NCBI RefSeq assembly: GCF_005860775.1
Contig: NZ_VCHQ01000007.1
Location: 124,001-188,000, forward strand
Reading direction: 5' to 3'
Source of the DNA: Klebsiella indica
GTDB taxonomy: Bacteria; Pseudomonadota; Gammaproteobacteria; Enterobacterales; Enterobacteriaceae
Length of the DNA stretch: 64,000 nucleotides
Part shown: piece by piece, positions 42,225 through 51,255 of the stretch
Position numbering within the stretch: the stretch's first letter is position 1
Layout: each line of letters starts with the position of its first letter
Notes under the pieces: generated by a model
The model's input: only the letters and a program-made list of their open reading frames with translations
The model's database searches: none
What the model was told of the DNA's origin: nothing
Translations under genes and position numbers: made by a program

Positions 42225-43691
42225 ATGATGACTATTGCCACAACCACGCTGCCGAACAACGTACAGCTCCCACGCTATGACCGTAGCCAATTATGCTCGC
42301 GTATTGTGCATTTCGGTTTCGGCGCTTTTCATAGGGCGCACCAGGCGCTACTCACCGATCGGGTGCTTAATGCCAGCGGTGGAGACTGGGGGATTTGCGA
42401 AATTAGCCTGTTCAGCGGCGATCGGTTGATGAGTCAGCTTCGCCAGCAGGATCACCTGTTTACCGTGCTGGAAAAAGGCGCCGCGGGCAATCAGCCGATC
42501 GTTGTCGGTGCCGTGCGTGAATGCCTGAACGCGAAGCTGGATTCACTGGCTGCCATTATTGATAAATTTTGCGAACCGCAGGTTGCCATCGTCTCTTTGA
42601 CCATCACCGAGAAGGGTTACTGCATCGATCCCGCCAGCGGTCTGCTGGACATGACGCAACCCCGTATTATTCATGATCTGCAAAACCCCACGCTGCCGCA
42701 ATCGGTACCCGGTATTCTGGTCGAAGCGTTGTCCCGTCGCCGCCAACGGGGACTGCCGCCGTTTACTATCCTCTCCTGTGACAACATCCCGAATAATGGA
42801 CATGTGGTAAAGAACGCCGTTCTGGGAATGGCCGAAAAACGCGACCCGGAACTCACGCAGTGGATTGCAGAACGCGTCAGTTTTCCCGCTACCATGGTTG
42901 ACCGCATTGTGCCTGCCGCCACCGATGCGTCGCTGGCGGAAATTAGCGCGATCCTGGGAGTGGAAGACCCCTGCGCGATCAGCTGCGAGCCTTTTATTCA
43001 ATGGGTCGTCGAAGATAACTTCGTTGCCGGTCGTCCGGAATGGGAAAATGCTGGCGTACAGATGACCGATAATGTTCTGCCGTGGGAACAGATGAAGCTG
43101 CGGATGCTCAATGGCAGTCACTCGTTCCTTGCCTGGCTCGGTTACCTGGCCGGGCATACGCATATTAGCGACTGCATGCAGGACCCGGTTTTCCGCAACG
43201 CCGCCTACCGCCTGATGCTTGATGAACAGGCGCCGACTTTATCTATCAAAGGCGTCGATCTGACGGCCTATGCTGACAGCCTGATCGCGCGCTTCAGCAA
43301 CCCGGCGCTGAAGCATCGTACCTGGCAAATCGCCATGGACGGCAGCCAGAAGCTTCCGCAGCGTATGCTTGATGGTATTCGCGTCCATCTTGACCGTGGC
43401 AGCGCCTGGCCGCTACTGGCGCTCGGCGTCGCTGGCTGGATGCGCTACGTCAGCGGTACTGACGATGCCGGAAACGCGATTGATATCCGCGATCCGCTGG
43501 CCGATAAGTTACACACTTGCGTTTCCGGCAGTAACGACCAACAGCGCGTGGCCGCCCTGCTCTCGCTGACCGAGATCTTTGGCCATGACCTGCCGCAGAA
43601 TCCACAGCTTGTTGCCCAAATCACCGCCGCATGGCAGCAACTTACGAGATCAGGCGCCCGCCAGGCGATTGCCGCCACACTGGATTGTTAA
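42225..43691 (+). CDS. yeiQ: Mannitol-dehydrogenase-family oxidoreductase YeiQ
   Basis: A 488-residue NAD(P)-dependent oxidoreductase of the polyol-specific long-chain family. RIVHFGFGAFHRAHQA (about 27-42) is the nucleotide-binding turn, IVSLTITEKGYC and KLRMLNGSHSFLA (the catalytic Lys region, about 284) follow. It resembles E. coli YeiQ (488 aa) more than UxuB. UxuB reduces fructuronate to mannonate; YeiQ's substrate is not settled. Its divergent pairing with uxuA suggests it may supply mannonate here. The ATG at 42225 follows AGGTGTATTGAGA. Confidence 0.92.
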   Translation: MMTIATTTLPNNVQLPRYDRSQLCSRIVHFGFGAFHRAHQALLTDRVLNASGGDWGICEISLFSGDRLMSQLRQQDHLFTVLEKGAAGNQPIVVGAVRECLNAKLDSLAAIIDKFCEPQVAIVSLTITEKGYCIDPASGLLDMTQPRIIHDLQNPTLPQSVPGILVEALSRRRQRGLPPFTILSCDNIPNNGHVVKNAVLGMAEKRDPELTQWIAERVSFPATMVDRIVPAATDASLAEISAILGVEDPCAISCEPFIQWVVEDNFVAGRPEWENAGVQMTDNVLPWEQMKLRMLNGSHSFLAWLGYLAGHTHISDCMQDPVFRNAAYRLMLDEQAPTLSIKGVDLTAYADSLIARFSNPALKHRTWQIAMDGSQKLPQRMLDGIRVHLDRGSAWPLLALGVAGWMRYVSGTDDAGNAIDIRDPLADKLHTCVSGSNDQQRVAALLSLTEIFGHDLPQNPQLVAQITAAWQQLTRSGARQAIAATLDC

Positions 43692-43810
43692 CAATTTCTG
43701 CCTTTTAGCGGGCAGCTTACTTTTCTGTCCGCCGTAAGACTTCTCTTTTTTCCTTTTTTTCGTCAGGATAGTCTTAACTGTTACAACATTACATGTATCC
43801 TGGAGAAAAA

Positions 43811-44788
43811 GTGACCAAAACAAACTTGATCACGGGGTTTCTCGGCAGCGGCAAGACGACCTTGATCCTGCATCTGCTGGCTCACAAGCCCGCGGATGAA
43901 AAATGGGCTGTGCTGGTCAACGAGTTTGGCGAAGTCGGCATTGATGGCGCGCTGCTGGCCGAGAGCGGCGCCTTACTCAAAGAGATCCCCGGCGGCTGCA
44001 TGTGCTGTGTTAACGGTCTGCCAATGCAGGTTGGTCTCAATACGCTGTTACGTCAGAACACGCCGGACCGTCTTCTGATTGAGCCGACCGGACTTGCCCA
44101 TCCCAGGCAGCTCCTCGATATTCTGACCGCTGAAGTATACGCGCCGTGGATTGACCTGCGTGCCACCTTATGCGTACTGGACCCGCGTCAATTGCTGGAT
44201 GAAAAAATCGTGACCAACGAAAACTTTCGCGATCAGTTGGCTGCCGCTGATGTCATTGTCAGTAATAAAGCCGACCGTTCGACTGACGAAAGTCAGCGGG
44301 CGTTTACGACGTGGTGGCAGGCCTGTGCCGGAGAGCGCCAGTATGTCAGCGCAACGCAGGGCGATATCGACCCAACGTGGCTTGATTTACCGCGTCGCAA
44401 TATCGCGCCACTCCCTGAAAGCGCAGAGCACATCCACAACCACGGGCAGAAAAAAGGTCTCGCGGCGCTTAGCCTCCCGGCACATCAGCGCTGGCGCCGT
44501 TGCCTCAATAGCGGCCAGGGCTATCACTCCTGCGGCTGGATTTTCGATGCCGGAACCCTCTTCGACACCGTTGGTCTGCTCGAATGGGCGCGACTGGCCC
44601 CGGTCGGGCGGGTGAAAGGCGTGATGCGTATTGCTGAAGGACTGGTGCGCATTAACCGACAGCAGCACGATCTGCATATTGAGACACAAAACGTCGCTCC
44701 GCCGGATAGTCGTATTGAGCTGATTACGGATACCGATACGGACTGGAACGCGCTGCAGGCCTCTTTGTTGAAGCTTCGTTTAAGTTAA
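43811..44788 (+). CDS. yeiR: COG0523-family GTPase/zinc chaperone YeiR
   Basis: A 325-residue G3E GTPase. Walker A GFLGSGKTT (about 9-17), Walker B/ECxxC region with the metal motif GGCMCCVNG (about 62-70), and NKAD specificity motif. A His-containing linker (HIHNHGQKK) resembles the metal-binding tracts of this family; E. coli YeiR binds zinc and hydrolyses GTP. I choose the GTG at 43811, six bases after GGAG. The upstream in-frame ATG (43793) would swallow this ribosome site. Confidence 0.92.
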   Translation: MTKTNLITGFLGSGKTTLILHLLAHKPADEKWAVLVNEFGEVGIDGALLAESGALLKEIPGGCMCCVNGLPMQVGLNTLLRQNTPDRLLIEPTGLAHPRQLLDILTAEVYAPWIDLRATLCVLDPRQLLDEKIVTNENFRDQLAAADVIVSNKADRSTDESQRAFTTWWQACAGERQYVSATQGDIDPTWLDLPRRNIAPLPESAEHIHNHGQKKGLAALSLPAHQRWRRCLNSGQGYHSCGWIFDAGTLFDTVGLLEWARLAPVGRVKGVMRIAEGLVRINRQQHDLHIETQNVAPPDSRIELITDTDTDWNALQASLLKLRLS

Positions 44789-44830
44789 GGCGGCTATGGT
44801 TGCCATCGTTTTATACAATACGCGACAGTT

Positions 44831-45538
44831 ATGATTAAAAATCGACTCCCCCTCATCCTGCTGCTGAACGCGGCCGGTATAGCGCTATTTTGTTCATGGT
44901 ATCTTCCCGCTAACCATGGTTTCTGGAATCCTCTGGATTCGGCAATCTTCCATTTCTTTAACCGCGAGGTTGGCGTCAGCGCCGCGTATACCTGGACGCT
45001 GGCGATTATCAACAACCGCGCATTCGACGCCTGTTCGCTGCTGGCAATGGGCTGCCTGATGCTGAGCTTTTGGTTAAAAGAACAGAGCGCCGGACGCCGC
45101 CGGATCATTATCATCGGTCTGGTGATGCTGCTTGCTGCCGTTATCATCAATCAACTGGCTCAGCATCTGATGCCGGTCAAGCGCGCCAGCCCCTCCCTCT
45201 CGTTCACCGATATCACGAAAGTGAGTGATGTCATTGCATTTCCGACCAAAGATGCCTCTAAAGATAGTTTCCCGGGCGATCACGGTATGATGCTGCTGAT
45301 TTTCGTCGCCTTTATGTGGCGTTATTTTGGCCGTCGCGCATTTGCCATTGCGCTGGTCATATTTGTGATTTTTGCTTTTCCGCGTGTGATGATTGGCGCT
45401 CACTGGTTTACCGATATTGCCGTCGGCTCATTAACCGCCGTGCTTATTGGCGCCCCGTGGGTATTGATGACCTCGCTGAGCGATAAGCTGATTAACTTAT
45501 TTGATCGTTATCTGCCCGGTGGGAAGACGAAAAATTAA
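44831..45538 (+). CDS. lpxT: Lipid A 1-diphosphate synthase LpxT
   Basis: A 235-residue PAP2-family inner-membrane enzyme that moves a phosphate from undecaprenyl pyrophosphate to lipid A. Five to six hydrophobic segments; the phosphatase triad motifs appear as KRASPSL (about 117-123), FPGDHGM (about 151-157) and GAHWFTDIAVG (about 190-200). Length is close to E. coli LpxT (YeiU). A terminator follows. It is 42 bases behind yeiR. Confidence 0.94.
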   Translation: MIKNRLPLILLLNAAGIALFCSWYLPANHGFWNPLDSAIFHFFNREVGVSAAYTWTLAIINNRAFDACSLLAMGCLMLSFWLKEQSAGRRRIIIIGLVMLLAAVIINQLAQHLMPVKRASPSLSFTDITKVSDVIAFPTKDASKDSFPGDHGMMLLIFVAFMWRYFGRRAFAIALVIFVIFAFPRVMIGAHWFTDIAVGSLTAVLIGAPWVLMTSLSDKLINLFDRYLPGGKTKN

Positions 45539-45570
45539 AATCTCCATTACAATGAATTAATATCATTCAT

Positions 45571-45598
45571 AAGGGATCGTTCTGGGTCCCTTTTTTTA
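45571..45598 (+). terminator. Intrinsic terminator of lpxT
   Basis: AAGGGA...TCCCTT stem followed by seven T residues, 32 bases past the lpxT stop. Confidence 0.85.
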
Positions 45599-45923
45599 TT
45601 GGCCAATGCGTTCTCATTCGCCATCATCGTCCAGTCACATTAATCATGATAAAAATGAATAAATTGCATATTTTTCACTCGCCATTGTCGCTCTTTTAGC
45701 CTTTCCCGCCGCGCTACTTTTTGTCACAAAAATTCTTATAAGAAAATGCGCAAAACCGCTCGCCATCCCCCGTTCGATCGGGTAACCTCGATCTCGTTTT
45801 GTCTTCTCAGCAACAGCAATTCGCCGGGTAAATAAATTTGTGCGTCGGGCCACAGTTTTGTGTTTAAGGAATTGTCTCATTGCAGGCAGCTATTTAGGCT
45901 CTAACACGTTTGGCATTTTTTTA

Positions 45924-45940
45924 TAACGACTTTGTCGTTA
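45924..45940 (+). promoter_or_regulatory. Small hairpin before the mepS ribosome site
   Basis: TAACGAC-TTT-GTCGTTA, a perfect 7-bp stem directly upstream of AAGGACAACAAGGG, which contains the mepS ribosome site. It could affect translation or mRNA decay. No regulator is evident. Confidence 0.4.
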
Positions 45941-45965
45941 AGGACAACAAGGGATAACACACAGC

Positions 45966-46538
45966 ATGGTCAAATCTCAGCCGATTTTGAGATATATCTT
46001 GCGGGTCGCCCCCGCGATTGCAGTTGCGGTTCTGCTTTCTGCGTGTAGTTCTTCAAACAGTACCGCCAGAAATATGCATTCTGAGACGCTTGCTGTGGGT
46101 AGTGACGATTTATCATCACTGCAAGCCTCTCAGGATGAATTTGAAACAATGGTTCGCAACCTGGACGTCAAGTCCCGCCTGATGGACCAATATGCCAGCT
46201 GGAAGGGGGTTCGCTATCGGCTTGGCGGCAGCACGCGTAAAGGCATTGATTGTTCTGCCTTTGTGCAACGAACGTTCCGTGAGCAGTTCGGTCTGGAATT
46301 GCCGCGCTCAACGTCTGAGCAGCAGGTTTCCGGGAAATCCATCAGCCGTTCACAGCTGCGTACAGGTGATTTAGTCCTCTTCCGCGCCGGCTCAACCGGT
46401 CGCCATGTAGGCATCTACATTGGCAATAATCAATTCGTTCATGCCTCCACCAGTAGCGGTGTGACGATTTCCAGCATGGATGAGCCGTACTGGAAAAAAC
46501 GCTACAACACAGCGCGACGCGTGTTGAACCGCTCATAG
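45966..46538 (+). CDS. mepS: Murein DD-endopeptidase MepS (Spr)
   Basis: A 190-residue outer-membrane lipoprotein and NlpC/P60 cysteine peptidase that cuts mDAP-D-Ala cross-links to allow wall growth. Lipobox LSAC with lipid-bearing Cys27; catalytic Cys96 (GIDCSAF), His147 (RHVGIY) and His159 (FVHAS). It is N-terminally extended by two residues or so compared with some E. coli annotations. It is followed by a strong terminator. Confidence 0.96.
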   Translation: MVKSQPILRYILRVAPAIAVAVLLSACSSSNSTARNMHSETLAVGSDDLSSLQASQDEFETMVRNLDVKSRLMDQYASWKGVRYRLGGSTRKGIDCSAFVQRTFREQFGLELPRSTSEQQVSGKSISRSQLRTGDLVLFRAGSTGRHVGIYIGNNQFVHASTSSGVTISSMDEPYWKKRYNTARRVLNRS

Positions 46539-46577
46539 TCTCTTCTGACGTTGGTTAATCCCTTGGCCAACGGCAGA

Positions 46578-46606
46578 AAAACACTGCTCCGGCAGTGTTT
46601 TTTTTT
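46578..46606 (+). terminator. Intrinsic terminator of mepS
   Basis: AACACTGC-TCCG-GCAGTGTT with a run of nine T residues, 40 bases past the stop. Confidence 0.92.
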
Positions 46607-46711
46607 GCCCGCCTGCCAATAAACCGAGTAAAATAACCCTGCATTTGAACAGGGATAGAAACGCGTTTTCCATCAGCCCTGGTATGACCAAATAACACGG
46701 ACTGACTTATA

Positions 46712-48274
46712 ATGCCAACCTGTCACTTCTCTCCCCGACGTAAAATCTGGCAGACCAGTATAGGTATCGGTTTCGCTGCCGCCCTGCTGGCTGTCTGTAT
46801 CCAGTTGATGGTGATTTATCACAATCGGGAGGAGCGTTTTGACGCCATCATCACCCATGTTCACGCTTATCTGAAACACTATTTCCACGATTTAATTCAG
46901 ACTATTGATGAACTGCAACCCCAGGTAAATCAGCCCTGTGGAAACATTGTCTCCGGATTAACGGCCCATGCGGCGTTTAGCCCAAACGTACGCGCCTTTC
47001 TGCTGGTAAAAAAGGGGCGCGTGTTTTGTTCTTCCGCAACTGGCGCAATGAACACGCCTTTGAACCAGTTAATCCCGCAGCTTAATATGACGAAAGCAGT
47101 CGATATGGCCATGTTGCCTGGGACGCCCATGATGCCGCAGAGCCCCGCACTGGCGATGTGGGTCCGCAGCCCACAAGGCGGGAAAGACGGTATATTTGTC
47201 GCGATTAATGCCAATCAGATGTCGAACATTCTCTATTCAGCACGACAGAGTGATTCCAGCGGCCTGGCCCTGGCCATTAACCACTCGGCCATCTCCACTT
47301 TCAGTAACCGGCTTGTCGACCTGCAGACGCAGCCCGCGCGCCCCATACGACAGGCGCAAATTGACGGCCTGCCGCTGAAAATCTATCTCTATGGCAACAA
47401 GTGGCTGACGGAAAACCTCTCGTTTGCCCTGCTGCCGGGCATAATATGCGGTCTCCTGGCCGGACTTTTAAGCGATTACGTTCTGACAACCAAATCCGAC
47501 CCGCGTAAGGAATTACTGCTGGCAATCAAAAACGAGCAATTTTACGTTGTCTATCAACCCGTCGTGAAGTCTGACACGCTTCAAATCAGCGGGCTTGAAG
47601 TGCTGCTGCGCTGGCGGCATCCGGTGAGCAGAGAGATCCCACCCGATGTTTTTATCAACTTTGCCGAAGCCCAGCAGATAATTATTCCCCTTACCCGCCA
47701 TCTGTTAAAACTGATTGCCCGTGATGCGCCAACGCTGCAACGCCTCCTGCCGGCAGGCAGCAAGCTTGGAATAAATATTTCCCCTGCCCACCTGCATGCC
47801 GATAGCTTTCGGCAGGATCTTCAGCAGTTCGCCGCCGCTATGCCCGCCAACCACTTTACCGTGGTGCTGGAAATAACCGAACGCGCGATGATCGACAAAA
47901 ATCGTTCGCTGGAGAACTTCGACTGGCTACACAAACAAGGCTGTGAAATTGCAATTGATGATTTTGGCACCGGCCATAGCGCGCTAATTTATCTGGAGCG
48001 CTATAACTTCGACTACCTGAAGATTGACCGCGGCTTCGTTCAGGCCATCGGAACCGAGACCGTCACCTCGCCAGTGCTGGATGCGGTCATCATGCTGAGC
48101 CGCCGTCTGAAACTCGCTACCGTCGCCGAAGGCGTGGAAACACCGGAACAAGCTGAATGGCTGCGCCAGCGCGGCGTACACTATCTGCAAGGATACTGGA
48201 TAAGTCGGCCGCTGACGCTGGAGGCGCTGATCGCCGCCCGCCATGAGCCGGCAAAATATTTCACAACCTGCTGA
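46712..48274 (+). CDS. pdeN: Cyclic-di-GMP phosphodiesterase PdeN (Rtn)
   Basis: A 520-residue inner-membrane protein: a membrane helix (about 18-36), a periplasmic CSS-motif sensor domain (Cys-Gly-Asn near 76, CSS at about 109), a second helix (about 235-252) and a C-terminal EAL domain. The domain signature reads EVLLRWRHP in place of EALLR, as in E. coli PdeN; other catalytic stretches (NISPAHL, EITERAMID, DDFGTGHS, KIDRGF, EGVET, QGYWIS) are intact, so activity is likely. Confidence 0.93.
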   Translation: MPTCHFSPRRKIWQTSIGIGFAAALLAVCIQLMVIYHNREERFDAIITHVHAYLKHYFHDLIQTIDELQPQVNQPCGNIVSGLTAHAAFSPNVRAFLLVKKGRVFCSSATGAMNTPLNQLIPQLNMTKAVDMAMLPGTPMMPQSPALAMWVRSPQGGKDGIFVAINANQMSNILYSARQSDSSGLALAINHSAISTFSNRLVDLQTQPARPIRQAQIDGLPLKIYLYGNKWLTENLSFALLPGIICGLLAGLLSDYVLTTKSDPRKELLLAIKNEQFYVVYQPVVKSDTLQISGLEVLLRWRHPVSREIPPDVFINFAEAQQIIIPLTRHLLKLIARDAPTLQRLLPAGSKLGINISPAHLHADSFRQDLQQFAAAMPANHFTVVLEITERAMIDKNRSLENFDWLHKQGCEIAIDDFGTGHSALIYLERYNFDYLKIDRGFVQAIGTETVTSPVLDAVIMLSRRLKLATVAEGVETPEQAEWLRQRGVHYLQGYWISRPLTLEALIAARHEPAKYFTTC

Positions 48275-48339
48275 GTGTCCTTTATTATTCCGCTATCAGC
48301 AGCCAGTCCGCTTCAGGCCTGTTATTGGAGGACGATATC

Positions 48340-50151
48340 CTGGTTATTTTTGTACGTTTCAGCCTGATACTGCTGACCTTATTTAGCCTGCATAGCCAGG
48401 CGCAAGCAATTAAAGAGAGCGACTCATTCGCCATTATCGGCGAGCCCAAATACGCCGCGGGCTTTACGCACTACGATTATGCCAACCCCGATGCGCCGAA
48501 AGGCGGCACGATTACCCTTGCGGCAATCGGTACTTTTGACAACTTTAATCGCTACGCCATGCGTGGAAATCCGGGGGTTCGTACCGACGCGCTATACGAT
48601 ACCCTGTTCACCTCCTCTGACGATGAACCGGGCAGCTACTATCCGCTCATCGCCGAACATGCCCGTTACGCCGATGACTTTTCCTGGATGGAAATCACTC
48701 TCAATCCGCATGCCCGCTATCACGATGGCAGCCCAATAACCGCCAGCGATGTCGCTTTTACTTTTCACAAGTTTATGACCGAGGGAGTTCCGCAGTTTCG
48801 CCTCTACTATAAAGGAACCACGGTGAAAGCCATCGCCCCGCTAACGGTACGTATTGAGCTGGCGAAACCGGGCAAAGAGAACATGCTCAGCCTGTTTTCC
48901 CTACCGGTGCTGCCGGAAAAATTCTGGAAAAATCATAAGCTCAGCGATCCGCTCTCCTCTCCGCCGCTGGCCAGCGGTCCTTATCGCGTGACGGCCTGGC
49001 GAATGGGCCAGTTCATCACCTATTCGCGAGTAAAGGACTACTGGGCAGCCGATTTACCCGTCAATCGCGGACGCTGGAATTTCGACACCCTACGTTACGA
49101 CTACTATCTGGATGACAACGTCGCTTTTGAAGCCTTCAAAGCCGGTGCTGTCGACCGCCGTGAAGAAAGTGTCGCCAGAAACTGGGCTACCCGCTATGTC
49201 GGGCGTAACTTTACCCGCGGCTATATCGTCAAAGACGAATATACCAGCACTTCCGCACAGAACACGCAGTGGCTGGCCTTTAATATCCAGCGTCCGGTAT
49301 TTGCCGACCGCCGGGTTCGCGAAGCCATTACCCTCGCCTTTGATTTTGAATGGATGAATAAAGCGCTGTTTTATCACGCTTACAGCCGCGCCAATAGCTT
49401 CTTTCAGAATACGGAATACGCCGCGCGCGATTACCCTGATGCCGCCGAGCTGGCCCTGCTGACGCCGCTGAAACACGAGATCCCTGCCGAGGTCTTCACG
49501 CAAATATATCAACCACCGGTTTCCAGCGGCGATGGTTTCGAACGCGCAAATCTCCTTAAAGCGGATGCCATCCTTAATCAGGCGGGCTGGGTGGTAAAAA
49601 ACCAGCGGCGCGTTAACGCGCAGAGCGGCAAACCATTACGCTTTGAGCTGCTGCTTCCCTCCGGAAGTAACGATCGCTGGGTTCTGCCCTTCCGGCACAA
49701 TCTTCAGCGGCTCGGGATCGTGATGGATATTCGCCAGGTCGATAATTCCCAGTACAGCAACCGTAAGCGCAGCCGGGATTACGATATGATGCCAACCGTC
49801 TGGCTCGCCACGCCCTGGCCCGGCACCGATCTACAAATCTCCTGGGGCTCGGAATATATTAATTCCAGCTACAATGCCCCTGGCGTACAAAATCCGGCCA
49901 TTGACCAGCTCATTGCGCAAATTATTCGCTGGCAGGGCAATAAACAAAAACTGCTGCCGTTGGGTCGGGCGCTTGATCGTGTGCTGACATGGAACTATTA
50001 CATGCTGCCGATGTGGTATATGGCGCAGAATCGAACCGCATACTGGGACAAATTCTCCTTTCCGCATACGCGCCCGGTCTACTCATCCGGTTTTGAAAAC
50101 TGGTGGTACGATGCAAGCAAAGCGGCCAGACTCCCTGCGGACAGACGTTAA
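48340..50151 (+). CDS. yejA: Oligopeptide ABC transporter, periplasmic binding protein YejA
   Basis: About 603 residues, SBP_bac_5 family. A signal peptide (LVIFVRFSLILLTLFSLHSQAQA) precedes IKESDSFAIIGEPKYA. It delivers peptides to YejBEF; in enterobacteria the system imports microcin C and contributes to peptide resistance and nutrition. The start is unusual: GGAGG (48327-48331) is followed eight bases later by CTG, with no ATG, GTG or TTG at normal spacing. The only in-frame TTG (48325) overlaps the ribosome site. I therefore propose CTG initiation at 48340. Confidence 0.9.
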   Translation: MVIFVRFSLILLTLFSLHSQAQAIKESDSFAIIGEPKYAAGFTHYDYANPDAPKGGTITLAAIGTFDNFNRYAMRGNPGVRTDALYDTLFTSSDDEPGSYYPLIAEHARYADDFSWMEITLNPHARYHDGSPITASDVAFTFHKFMTEGVPQFRLYYKGTTVKAIAPLTVRIELAKPGKENMLSLFSLPVLPEKFWKNHKLSDPLSSPPLASGPYRVTAWRMGQFITYSRVKDYWAADLPVNRGRWNFDTLRYDYYLDDNVAFEAFKAGAVDRREESVARNWATRYVGRNFTRGYIVKDEYTSTSAQNTQWLAFNIQRPVFADRRVREAITLAFDFEWMNKALFYHAYSRANSFFQNTEYAARDYPDAAELALLTPLKHEIPAEVFTQIYQPPVSSGDGFERANLLKADAILNQAGWVVKNQRRVNAQSGKPLRFELLLPSGSNDRWVLPFRHNLQRLGIVMDIRQVDNSQYSNRKRSRDYDMMPTVWLATPWPGTDLQISWGSEYINSSYNAPGVQNPAIDQLIAQIIRWQGNKQKLLPLGRALDRVLTWNYYMLPMWYMAQNRTAYWDKFSFPHTRPVYSSGFENWWYDASKAARLPADRR

Positions 50152-50160
50152 GGAATTATG

Positions 50161-51255
50161 ATGGGCGCATATCTTCTCCGCCGGTTACTGCTGATCATCC
50201 CTACGCTGTGGGCGATCATCACCATAAACTTTTTTATTGTGCAAATTGCTCCCGGCGGCCCGGTCGATCAGGCCATCGCGGCAATTGAGTTTGGCGATCG
50301 CGGCAGCTTGCCCGGCGCGGGAGAAAGCGGGATGCGCGCCGGACATGTGCGGACAGGCGTCGGTAACATCAGCGATGGTCACTATCGCGGCGGGCGAGGG
50401 CTTGATCCAGAAGTCATTGCCGAGATAACCCATCGTTACGGCTTTGATAAACCGATCTACGAGCGCTATCTGAAAATGCTCGGTGATTATCTGCGCTTTG
50501 ATTTCGGCGATAGCCTGTTCCGCAGCTCATCGGTACTGCAGTTAATTAAAGACAGCCTGCCGGTCTCCGTCACTCTTGGCCTGTGGAGTACGCTCATCAT
50601 CTATCTGGTGTCGATCCCACTCGGTATCCGCAAGGCGGTCAGCAACGGCAGCCATTTTGACGTCTGGAGCAGCACGCTGATCATTATCGGCTATGCTATC
50701 CCGGCGTTTCTGTTCGCGATTTTGCTGATCGTTATCTTTGCCGGCGGCAGCTATTTCGATCTCTTTCCGCTGCGCGGGCTGGTGTCCGCCAACTTTGACA
50801 GTCTGCCGTGGTATCAAAAGATCGTCGACTATCTCTGGCATATCACCTTACCGGTGCTGGCGACGGTGATTGGCGGTTTTGCCGCGCTCACTATGCTGAC
50901 TAAAAACAGCTTTCTTGATGAGATCCGCAAACAATACGTCGTTACCGCCCGCGCCAAGGGCGTAAGCGAAAAGCAGATCCTTTGGGGGCATATTTTCCGT
51001 AACGCCATGCTGCTGGTGATCGCCGGTTTTCCGGCCACCTTTATCAGTATGTTTTTTACCGGTTCACTGCTGATTGAGGTGATGTTCTCGCTAAACGGCC
51101 TGGGCTTGCTGGGCTATGAGGCCACCGTTTCTCGCGATTACCCGGTAATGTTCGGCACGTTGTATATTTTTACCCTGATTGGCCTGCTGCTGAATATCGT
51201 CAGCGACATCAGCTACACGCTGGTCGATCCGCGTATCGATTTTGAGGGCCGCTAA
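50161..51255 (+). CDS. yejB: Oligopeptide ABC transporter permease YejB
   Basis: A 364-residue membrane permease of the DppB class. First helix [20 protein letters not shown], the long periplasmic loop with [16 protein letters not shown], then five more helices and the EAA loop [19 protein letters not shown] (about 262-280). Tandem ATGs stand at 50158 and 50161; AAGGAATT fits either and E. coli length favours the second. It begins within ten bases of yejA and overlaps yejE by one base. Confidence 0.95.
   Translation: MGAYLLRRLLLIIPTLWAIITINFFIVQIAPGGPVDQAIAAIEFGDRGSLPGAGESGMRAGHVRTGVGNISDGHYRGGRGLDPEVIAEITHRYGFDKPIYERYLKMLGDYLRFDFGDSLFRSSSVLQLIKDSLPVSVTLGLWSTLIIYLVSIPLGIRKAVSNGSHFDVWSSTLIIIGYAIPAFLFAILLIVIFAGGSYFDLFPLRGLVSANFDSLPWYQKIVDYLWHITLPVLATVIGGFAALTMLTKNSFLDEIRKQYVVTARAKGVSEKQILWGHIFRNAMLLVIAGFPATFISMFFTGSLLIEVMFSLNGLGLLGYEATVSRDYPVMFGTLYIFTLIGLLLNIVSDISYTLVDPRIDFEGR

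Larger units (their letters stand above)
45539..45965. other. lpxT-mepS intergenic region and mepS leader
   Basis: 427 bases without a convincing gene. It holds the lpxT terminator, then an AT-rich promoter zone and a long leader for mepS that ends in the hairpin at 45924-45940. A minus-strand frame at 45644-45880 has no ribosome site and no recognisable product. Confidence 0.5.

Noticed and set aside
42225..43691. UxuB assignment for the gene beside uxuA
   Set aside because: Length and sequence follow YeiQ (for example SRIVHFGFGAFHRAHQALLTDRV-like N-terminus and FSGD motif) more closely than UxuB, despite the position beside uxuA.
45644..45880. A 78-codon minus-strand frame in the lpxT-mepS gap
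   Set aside because: No ribosome site and no recognisable family; region is better explained as mepS promoter and leader.
47512..47660. Loss of c-di-GMP phosphodiesterase activity in PdeN because of EVLLR instead of EALLR
   Set aside because: The same change occurs in E. coli PdeN and other catalytic stretches are intact, so it is not evidence of inactivity.
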